From Haliclona indistincta (lineage: Eukaryota > Porifera > Demospongiae > Haplosclerida > Chalinidae), in NCBI GenBank assembly GCA_964017065.1, contig OZ024783.1, positions 6,738,093-6,802,092 on the forward strand: a stretch of DNA of 64,000 bases. Direction: 5' to 3'. Shown piece by piece: positions 57,591-64,000 of this stretch (within the stretch, counting starts at the first letter, position 1; each line of letters opens with the position of its first letter). The translations under genes and the position numbers were made by a program. The notes below the pieces were generated by a model. The model ran no database searches. It was not told the origin of the DNA and saw nothing but the letters and a program-made list of their open reading frames with translations.

Positions 57591-57772
57591 TGCAAGTAAT
57601 GGTAGAATCGATTATAAAGGGAATTTTTCATAAACCGCATCAATAATATACTCTGATAAAAAAGTACACACATGTACGAAAAAAAAGACATTCATTGTTT
57701 GATTGTAGAGCAATTTTATAGATATCCACAGAATAGTATGAGACGTGAATGAGTGGGGTGGTATGATGTGAG

Positions 57773-57807
57773 TTAATCCTCTCCTTCTGATTTCTCTTCA
57801 TGTGAGT
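57773..57807 (-). pseudogene. Duplicated last exon of the minus-strand gene at 63415
   Basis: Acceptor-like TTTTAG followed by a short frame ending SEGED-stop (SHEEKSEGED here, SQEDKSEGED at 63415-63449). The preceding exon is missing because an ACTR10 fragment starts at 57847. Confidence 0.65.
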
Positions 57808-57846
57808 CTAAAAGTAAAAAAAATTAGCAGGTAACTGGTATCCGTA

Positions 57847-58005
57847 ACTGGCTGTCATGTGACCCGAAGCAACAGGAGAACCTGAAGGATGGGGTGGTTG
57901 GAAAGCTCCTCTCATCATCTAGTTCGCATAGCAGTAGAAAACTTCATTCACATTCTGCACTTTTTAAAGACACGTCCAGATCAAAAATTAGACAATTTAT
58001 GACTT
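57847..58005 (+). pseudogene. ACTR10: ACTR10 exon E fragment, copy D
   Basis: From CTGGCTGTCATGTGACCC to the original stop region. It has VVVGKLL changed to GVVGKLL and an extra A before the end that shifts the frame. It has inserted into the sequence shared by the GST1 and GST3 3' flanks. Confidence 0.8.
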
Positions 58006-58451
58006 CATTGACTTTTATTATATCTTTAACCTCTTTTTTGATCTAATCTATAATGCACAGTTGCATTTATATGTATCATATTTAGACAAAAATTAATTTT
58101 TAAACAAAAAAGAATGCTGAACTGACAAGCTAATAGACAAAAATAAGTTAGTAAATGCAGATAACACATACATGCTAGTTGTTGTGGAAAACTAAGATAA
58201 GTAAATAAAGGTAGTATAAGTCCTAAAGTCAGAACATAGTTGAGCTTCTAGAGGTAAACAGCTGGCTTAGTAACTGTTCACCATTGAACGAGTGTCTGTT
58301 AATTTTTGGCTTGGTAGGATTATTTTACTGATGTTTTGCGAAGTGTCCTGAGATTAGCATTGTCAAAAAGGAAGTTTTATACAGTGGAACCCCTCTAATA
58401 CGGACACATTCGGAGACCCATCAGTGGTGGCGTCGATGACATCAAATTTTT
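58006..58451. other. AT-rich spacer with a Tigger-type TIR remnant (58381-58430)
   Basis: ACAGTGGAACCCCTCTAATA at 58382 is the same end sequence as the intronic MITE at 20343; its partner end is not found. 58310-58360 matches part of 55480-55530. No gene is seen. Confidence 0.4.
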
Positions 58452-58993
58452 GAATCCCGTTAAGGGCAGACATTCAACTAGGGTCAAAGGTCATCGCGCG
58501 CGTACAGAATTACTATAAAGGCTTGTTTTTAGTAACATACAGCTAAACCCAAAACCCTAAAAACCTTCTCCTAACTGCGCAAAGTAGGGAGGGTCTTCCT
58601 AACTAACTAAGGATCGTCGGGAGGGTCTTCCTAACTAAGGATCGTCGGGAGGGTCTTCCTAACTAAGGATCGTCGAGAGGGTCGTCCTAAACCGGGCCTT
58701 CGGCCCTTAGTAAGCCTAAGGATCGTCGGGAGAGTCGTCATAAACAGGCCTCACAAAGGATGGAGCTAAAAACTTAACTTTTATAAATAAAAAAACACAA
58801 AAAAACATGCATTGTGCGAGAATCGAACCCTGACCGACCGCATCACAAGCCACCATACTAAACCGCTGTGCCACCGAACCAACTGACTGGTTAGCGCTAC
58901 AAACAAGCCTTTATAGTAATTCTGTACGCGCGCGCACATGAACGCGCGCGACGACCTTTGACCCTAGTTGAATGTCTGCCCTTAACAGGATTC
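58452..58993. mobile_element. Foldback element with tRNA-like promoter and tandem repeats
   Basis: Inverted arms of about 80 bp: GAATCCCGTTAAGGGCAGAC (58452) with AGGGTCAAAGGTC and GCGCGCG, mirrored at 58903-58993. Inside are tandem 28-bp units (GGGAGGGTCTTCCTAACTAA and so on, 58587-58745), a short telomere-like CCCTAAA string, and a tRNA-like segment on the minus strand (58813-58880). Confidence 0.75.
58813..58880 (-). ncRNA. tRNA-derived (SINE-type) RNA polymerase III promoter segment
   Basis: The minus strand reads GGTTCGGTGGCACAGCGGTT with the A-box core TGGCACAGCGG, and about 40 nt later the B-box GGGTTCGATTC. The spacing suits a tRNA-type pol III promoter. The acceptor arm does not pair convincingly, so it is called a tRNA relic or SINE head, not a tRNA gene. 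A T-rich run follows at 58777-58806. Confidence 0.55.
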
Positions 58994-59078
58994 TAAATTT
59001 TTGCTAGCCTCGCACTTTTGAGCCACGCCCTTGCATCTGCAAAATAAACCACACCCATCACACGTGATTATAATAATC

Positions 59079-59702
59079 ATGTCTACCACCAGTTACAAGC
59101 TGTTTTATTTCAATCTACGCGGTCGTGGAGAGCTATCGCGCTTTGTCTTTGCTCAAGCAGGTGTGGAATATGAGGATGAGCGCATTGAATTCAAGGACTG
59201 GCCAGAGATGAAGCCTAAGATGCCATTCGAAGTGTTACCTGTGCTGGAAGTGGATGGTGATCGAAGGATCAGTGGTAGTGTGAATATTCCTCGCTACTTA
59301 GCTGAGAGATTCGGTTTAGCAGGGGAGAATGAGCTAGAGAATGCTCAGATTGCCAGCATCGTGGACACGATAACTGACTTGAACGAAGAAATGCTTGTTG
59401 GTTTTTATGAAGACAATGAGAAGAGAAGAGAGGAGCTGAGAAAGAAGTTTTCAGAGAAAACTATTCCATCCAAACTACCTTTCTTCGAGAAATGGTCGGC
59501 ATCTAATGAAAACGGCTGGTTGCACAATGGAAAACTTACATGGGCAGATTTGGCATTGTATCTATCTGTTATCAGCATGCACGGATGGATGTTGCCGGAT
59601 GTTCTTAAGCCATACCCTGGACTTCAGAGGCTGTGTGCATCTGTTGAGTCTCTGCCTAACATTGCAAAGTGGATCAAGGAAAGACCACACAACGATTATT
59701 AG
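59079..59702 (+). CDS. Sigma-class glutathione S-transferase 2
   Basis: A 207-residue single-exon protein. An in-frame ATG 48 bases upstream would add MHLQNKPHPSHVIIII, which the paralogues lack, so the start at 59079 is preferred. It has Tyr10 in KLFYFNLRGRGE and the same SGSVNIPRYL motif. It is the most divergent of the three in the C-terminal domain (ALYLSVISMHGWMLPDVLKP for SFYLSATWLLP), a region that shapes the electrophile pocket, so substrate range may differ. Preceded by CACACGTGATTATAATAATC. Confidence 0.95.
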   Translation: MSTTSYKLFYFNLRGRGELSRFVFAQAGVEYEDERIEFKDWPEMKPKMPFEVLPVLEVDGDRRISGSVNIPRYLAERFGLAGENELENAQIASIVDTITDLNEEMLVGFYEDNEKRREELRKKFSEKTIPSKLPFFEKWSASNENGWLHNGKLTWADLALYLSVISMHGWMLPDVLKPYPGLQRLCASVESLPNIAKWIKERPHNDY

Positions 59703-60229
59703 TAGTGACTGTAATAAATTTTTCTTGTACATTGTACTTAAAAATAATTTTTGCTGATTTCTGCTTCAGTCTGATCATTGATGGCACCAATTGCGCACAC
59801 ATTTCCGCATCTTTCTCCATGACCAGACCGTAGATACCAGGCCTTATCATTTCTCATCAATAGGCCCAGGCCTATTGAGGCTAAATTCCACTATAACCAG
59901 AGCAGATTATGGTGCCGAAAAATGGTACCCTATTCACAAGAATCACATGCACTCTTTTGAATAAGCACAGGAAGATTATAATAAAAACAACTCTCGCACC
60001 TTTTAAGTTTCATGACCAGCAGATTTCTAGACCGCTATATCTGTTGGACAGTACTATGCACTTAAGTTGCTGTCTGTTGCATGTCACTTAATTTATGTAG
60101 TCATTATTAGATAATGTGTAATGCTGATTCTTCTCATTCTCTCTGTCTGCTTATTTAACGTTCAGTTATTTCATTGTAATTCTCCTTGTGTCGTCTGTGG
60201 AAGACTTCAACATCTTTGACCATGTGTCC
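59703..60229. other. Intergenic, nothing recognised
   Basis: AT-rich sequence after GST2 with an AATAAA-like string near 59713. Short ORFs have no protein-like character. Confidence 0.4.
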
Positions 60230-60420
60230 TTTGTTACATCTTGCACTCGTGCACCCACTCGAAAAGATCTACAACAAAACTTTAGCCGGCCGCTGCTCTA
60301 AACAAGTCACTTCTATTTTAACCGAGTTGTTAAACTTTGGAACAAGCTTCCTATCGTCCTCTCTGAGTCATATACTAAACGATGGATATCTAACTGACAT
60401 GAACGCCCGCTGTTAATTCG
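60230..60420 (+). mobile_element. LINE ORF2 C-terminal fragment
   Basis: Frame with TSCTRAPTRKDLQQNFSRP and FNRVVKLWNKLPIVL, which are end-of-ORF2 motifs of non-LTR retrotransposons. One stop lies between them. Confidence 0.5.
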
Positions 60421-60538
60421 TGACTTCAAAGCTTCCGACTCAATGTATAATATTGTCTAATTAGTGGTGTACTGTGGAAATAGCCCCACCTCTAAAATTA
60501 GACCACGGTAGAGATACAAAACTACAATAATGTAATGT

Positions 60539-61252
60539 CTAAATCATTTTACGGATTATTCCATGCCAGTTACATGTTCCATTGTAACCAAAGAAATCAG
60601 TATAGAAGCTATCCACTGAGTACCAGCGATTGTGTGAGGTCAGAAAGCTACGTAGTTGCTCCAGTTTATGAGGACCCCAAGGCACATACTCTGCATCCTG
60701 ATAAAGTGATCCTGCTCCTGACACTGTCGGTGTATTGGGATTACAATCCTCTACAACCAGGTAGTCTCCCTCTTGTAGAAACTGGTGGAAGTACGTTAGC
60801 AGTGGCATGACATTCATGTGAGCGTCCTCGATCACCACCATCGGATGTTTCAACTGAGACATCATTTCAGGCCCTCCACTGAATGCACCAATTTCAATGA
60901 TGGTGGCAGGCTGTAGGTACCACAGAAGCTGGTAAACGACAGCCATATCCTCCGGGCTTTTCATCAATGGTATCCCTCTGTACACTTGCTTGTATCGACC
61001 TGTTGTGTAATGCTTTATGAACGTTTCAGACGACATACTGCTACGATCTTCTCTCTGTTCAATTCTCTGATAGCGGTCAGGATGAGACCTCAGCTGATCG
61101 ACCCACTTGTCAACGTCGGTTCTAACTCCGCCATAGTTAGTCGTGTCAATGTCCCTGCCGCTGATCGACCGCGACGCTGCTGAATACATCCAGCCACGAC
61201 CAGGGCCACGCAATACGGCGCTAGCAACAGACGAACGAAACAAAGCTGACAT
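60539..61252 (-). CDS. CmcI/rhamnosyl O-methyltransferase-like protein with internal deletion
   Basis: A 237-residue intronless frame. The start is ATG at 61250-61252; codons further upstream come from a MITE. The N-terminus is Arg/Ser-rich (MSALFRSSVASAVLRGPGRG), as in an import signal or leader. The core has YKQVYRGIPLMKSPEDMAVV, WYLQPATIIEIGAFSGG, HPMVVIEDAHMNVMPLL, LQEGDYLVVEDCNPNTP and GPHKLEQLRSFL, the pattern of the cephalosporin hydroxylase (CmcI) SAM-dependent family. The sequence jumps from EIGAFSGG directly to PEMMSQLKHP. About 50 residues usually found there, including the second SAM-binding strand and loop, are missing without a frameshift. The active site is probably impaired, or this is a retrocopy with a deletion. 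Confidence 0.75.
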   Translation of the reverse strand: MSALFRSSVASAVLRGPGRGWMYSAASRSISGRDIDTTNYGGVRTDVDKWVDQLRSHPDRYQRIEQREDRSSMSSETFIKHYTTGRYKQVYRGIPLMKSPEDMAVVYQLLWYLQPATIIEIGAFSGGPEMMSQLKHPMVVIEDAHMNVMPLLTYFHQFLQEGDYLVVEDCNPNTPTVSGAGSLYQDAEYVPWGPHKLEQLRSFLTSHNRWYSVDSFYTDFFGYNGTCNWHGIIRKMI

Positions 61253-61269
61253 GTGTATTCTTGATGATA

Positions 61270-61469
61270 CAGAGGTTTTATTACTTCTTGCAAGGAAGAT
61301 TTGAGTGTAAAGCGTCACATTGCAGTCACTAATGTGTCAAATCACTGGTATTTATTCACACAATGGAGCTCAGCATGATCAAAGACTTAATGACATTTTA
61401 ACGCATTAGTGCTCCACGCTTTACGGTCTACGCTCTACGGTTTACGCTTTACCCTTGATAAAACCGCTG
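61270..61469. mobile_element. 200-bp TA-flanked MITE at the 5' end of the CmcI-like gene
   Basis: Ends CAGAGGTTTTATTACTTCTTG and GATAAAACCGCTG, with TA at 61268-61269 and 61470-61471. Same TIR family as 28700-28845. The inside contains the mirrored CAATGGAGC and GTGCTCCACGC block. Confidence 0.7.
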
Positions 61470-61472
61470 TAC

Positions 61473-61592
61473 AGCGCTTCGAATAGATCTTGCAACGCCA
61501 CAGTCAAAGCGGAAGTAATATGTTGACCAATCAAACAGAAAACGTGTTACTTCCGCTTTGACTATGGCGTTGCAAGATCTATTCAAAGCGCT
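61473..61592. repeat. 120-bp palindrome
   Basis: AGCGCTTCGAATAGATCTTG and TTGCAACGCCACAGTCAAAG mirrored at 61548-61592. About 46-bp arms with a loop of about 28 bp. Confidence 0.8.
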
Positions 61593-62160
61593 TTAACACC
61601 CACATTTTATTGTACTAGCTCCACCCAACTGTGAACAGATGATCACTTTTACATCACTGTATATTGAATGCTGTGACTCAGCCAGCAATGCTTGCATATT
61701 ATTGTCAGAGATCATAGCTCTGCTGTTGGAGTGAAAGCTACATCCGTCCATGTCAACATCACCTTGTAGCTGACCTGCTGGTACAACATCAGCGTCATTG
61801 TGTCGGACGTCAGCATACATTCACTCTCTTGCCTCAAATAAGTACATGCTTTATAGCCCAATGGAATATGTAAAGTGAGACCAAAACAAATTTCCTGTCT
61901 AAAAACATACTACTCCCACAAGTAGAGTGTTAAAGTAGAGTGCAGTGATGCAGCAACTCTGCTGTAGAATCTTGAGAACCTCTTTAGTTGCACTAGTGTC
62001 ATGTGATGGGTCATTGGCTTCCATAGCCGACTCTGTTTCCACAATCAATCTGAGGTACTTTTCCTCAGTTTCTTCCAATTCTAGATCTCTCACAACCTCT
62101 CAAGTTCCTTTTGCTGACCTTCATAACCACAGGCTGTCTATGCTGCTACTGGTTGCTTGA
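61593..62160 (-). pseudogene. Two unrecognised minus exon-like pieces
   Basis: 62090-61950 reads RDLELEETEEKYLRLIVETE and SHDTSATKEVLKILQQS, a plausible coiled-coil exon. 61820-61600 reads VDMDGCSFHSNSRAMISDN and ICSQLGG. No joined frame or family is recognised, so they could be remnants of one gene. Confidence 0.3.
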
Positions 62161-62363
62161 CTTGCTTCACACTTACTGAGCATGGTGGTCATTCGTCTGC
62201 ATGCAGTCCCAGAATGATTCTGCTCAATCGCAGTAGAATCAGATATTTTCGTTCTCGGTGAGTCCAAGAAATCCTGTAAGTCGTCTGCACTTTGAGCCAC
62301 ACCCTAATTCGGTTATCTAAATCAGAACCACACCTATCCGGTATTGACTCACAAGATTAAATC

Positions 62364-62981
62364 ATGTCTACCTACAAGCTGATCTATTTCAATCTACGCG
62401 GTCGTGGGGAGCTATCGCGCTTTGTCTTTGCTCAAGCAGGTGTGGAATACGAGGATGAGCGCATTGAATTCAAGGACTGGCCCGAGATGAAGCCTAAAAT
62501 GCCATTCGAAGTGGTACCAGTGCTGGAAGAGGATGGTGATCGAAGGATCAGTGGTAGTGTGACTATTCCTCGTTACTTAGCTGAGAGATTCGGTTTAGCT
62601 GGCGAGAATGAGCTAGAGAATGCTCAGATTGCCAGCATCGTGGACACGATCACTGACTTGAACCAGGAGGTGTTGGGTTTTATGAGAACTGAGGCGGACG
62701 AGAAGAAAAAAGAGGAAATTAAGAAGAAGCTTTTGGAAGAGACCGTCCCATCCAAATATAAAATTTTCGAGAAAAGAGCATCCACTAATGAAAATGGCTG
62801 GTTATACAACGGAAAACTTACGTGGGCAGATTTATCCTTCTACCTATCAGCTACGTGGTTGCTGCCTGTAGCTCCTGATGCCCTCAAGGCCTATCCAGGT
62901 CTGCAGAAGCTGTATGCATCTGTTGAGTCTCTGCCTAACATTGCAAAATGGCTCAAAGAGCGACCAGACAACGACTATTAG
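62364..62981 (+). CDS. Sigma-class glutathione S-transferase 3
   Basis: A 205-residue single-exon protein with catalytic Tyr8 in MSTYKLIYFNLRGRGE, FKDWPEMKPKMPFEVVPVLE, RISGSVTIPRYLAERFGL and LSFYLSATWLLPVAP. Its end is almost identical to GST1 (LPNIAKWLKERPDND), and both share 3' flanking sequence for about 500 bp, so GST1 and GST3 are the closest pair. The middle linker differs (LGFMRTEADEKKKEEIKKKL). Upstream, CACAAGATTAAATC precedes the ATG. Confidence 0.95.
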   Translation: MSTYKLIYFNLRGRGELSRFVFAQAGVEYEDERIEFKDWPEMKPKMPFEVVPVLEEDGDRRISGSVTIPRYLAERFGLAGENELENAQIASIVDTITDLNQEVLGFMRTEADEKKKEEIKKKLLEETVPSKYKIFEKRASTNENGWLYNGKLTWADLSFYLSATWLLPVAPDALKAYPGLQKLYASVESLPNIAKWLKERPDNDY

Positions 62982-63414
62982 TATGGTGACTATATATCCG
63001 AACACCAATCGTTTGACCATACCATATTTAGCTGACCAGCTGTATGTCTAGTTATTTGTGTGTAGGTGGTATCTTTGATACCAAGGGCTGTGTTCACAGT
63101 TATTTTTTGGTTTGATTATAATAACAACAATAATAACAATAGATGAGTTATTGTTAGTATTTAAAGAGTCTGTTATGTTATTTGACTGTGCTTCGGCAAT
63201 AGAGACGTTTTATTGACACTCTTGTAGAGAGGCAAACATGCATGTAAAGGTAGAATCAAGTATAAAGGGAATTTTCATCAATAATACACTCTGATAAAAA
63301 AAGTACACACACATACAAGTCATACGAAAGAGCAAAATTCATTGTTTGATTGTAGAGCAATAGATATCCACAGAATAGTATGAGACGTGAATGAGTGGGG
63401 TGGTATATTGTGAG

Positions 63415-63587
63415 TTAATCCTCTCCTTCTGATTTATCTTCTTGTGAGTCTAAAAGCAAGAAAAACAAGCAGGTAACTCGTATCCATAATCGTGAGGAAT
63501 GTGAGCTCACCTAGTGATGTTACTGACTGGGATACTGTTTGTTCACTGTCAGTGATCTGACTGGCTTCTTGTAGCGTGCTCATCCAT
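63415..63587 (-). CDS. Last two coding exons of an unknown minus-strand gene (partial)
   Basis: Exon 63511-63587 (acceptor TTCAG, donor GTGAGC) reads WMSTLQEASQITDSEQTVSQ and SVTSL, and joins in phase across an intron of 61 nt to the terminal exon 63415-63449 (SQEDKSEGED, stop). The Ser/Gln/Glu-rich tail is probably disordered. The rest of the gene lies to the right, beyond or within 63588-64000. The last exon is duplicated at 57773-57807. Confidence 0.6.
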
Positions 63588-64000
63588 CTGAACAAAAACA
63601 CAGTATAGGTCATTGGTGCAATCAAAAAAATAATAAAATAAAAAATTATAATTTTCATAAAAAATTTAATGACTTGTTAGAGAATTGTCAACATATTGAT
63701 GCTATTTCAACAGCTTTTAGTGAACTTGATCTACTGAACACGTAGAACATGAAACCTTTCGTGTTTTTGTAGACACTTTTACCGTAAAGGTAGAAATTTT
63801 TGTTGTTGCTTAATTTTTGAGAATTTTGCAAGTACTGTTTGATCGTGAAATTTACCAATTATTTTAGCCAATAGCTTTTATACAGGGCAATGCCCAGAAA
63901 ACATTGACTAAAGCAATCTGAGAGCAAATTCACGAAATAAAATTAACACTGCGAAAATTACAACATTTGCGGTAATCACCGTACATTTCACACTAGAGAA
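63588..64000. other. AT-rich, probably intron of the minus-strand gene
   Basis: Very AT-rich, with no open frame of protein-like composition. A CAG acceptor for the exon at 63587 is on its left edge. Confidence 0.35.

Noticed and set aside
58545..58585. Telomere-like CCCTAAA strings (also near 42015 and 43520)
   Set aside because: Too few and irregular units, always within foldback element arms.
58813..58880. Functional tRNA gene
   Set aside because: A and B boxes are present but the acceptor stem does not pair and the region is inside a mobile element.
59031..59078. Longer GST2 start with 16 extra residues
   Set aside because: The extension is absent in both paralogues and lies in 5' flank-like sequence.

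Overview
The window is eukaryotic, AT-rich and almost certainly animal. It has short GT-AG introns (about 50-60 nt where exons can be joined with confidence), spliced metazoan-type genes (the dynactin subunit ACTR10/Arp11, a Drp1-like dynamin, sigma-class GSTs, ankyrin-Roc-COR-death proteins) and a very high load of small DNA transposons. An expansion of ankyrin-Roc-COR-death genes together with cysteine-rich receptor modules fits an early-branching animal; a demosponge is my best guess. That is an inference from gene style, not something the sequence proves.

Layout. 1-744 is the 3' end of a Gln/Glu-rich coiled-coil gene. 1.2-16.9 kb is a decayed minus-strand cluster of receptor-like modules (Cys-rich, TSP1-like, Ig/FN3-like), partly in roughly 4-kb tandem units. 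It is interrupted by three copies of a 1.2-kb composite mobile element that starts with a long hairpin, and it holds a dynamin fragment at 15.5-15.9 kb. 17-28.6 kb is a tandem segmental duplication of a 5'-truncated ACTR10 gene plus a dead Tc1-like transposase. The two copies are separated by a 1.8-kb foreign block carrying an intact intronless double-HNH endonuclease-type gene and a frameshifted unknown, possibly virus-derived ORF. 29.4-33.9 kb and 48.7-54.7 kb are paralogous ankyrin-Roc-COR-death genes (about 20 and 34 ankyrin repeats). The first has lost the end of its death domain and the second looks intact.

Between these two genes lie a Ty3/gypsy retrotransposon with identical LTRs but no protease and almost no reverse transcriptase (34,750-38,107), an aldo/keto-reductase pseudogene joined to a third ACTR10 fragment, nested foldback elements, and a decayed transposon-type gene (44.9-46.6 kb, minus). 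55.7-56.5 kb is a non-LTR retrotransposon fragment. 56.6-63.0 kb holds three intronless sigma-class GST genes. A minus-strand CmcI-like methyltransferase/hydroxylase gene with an apparent internal deletion lies between the second and third. The window ends in the terminal exons of a minus-strand gene whose last exon was copied along with a GST.

How the genes work together. The two ankyrin-Roc-COR-death genes look like cytoplasmic scaffold GTPases of the death-domain signalling type, and the GST trio is a small detoxification or prostaglandin-synthase-like cluster. The rest is mainly duplication and transposition history. Several pairs of filled and empty insertion sites within the window let element ends and target-site duplications be read directly.
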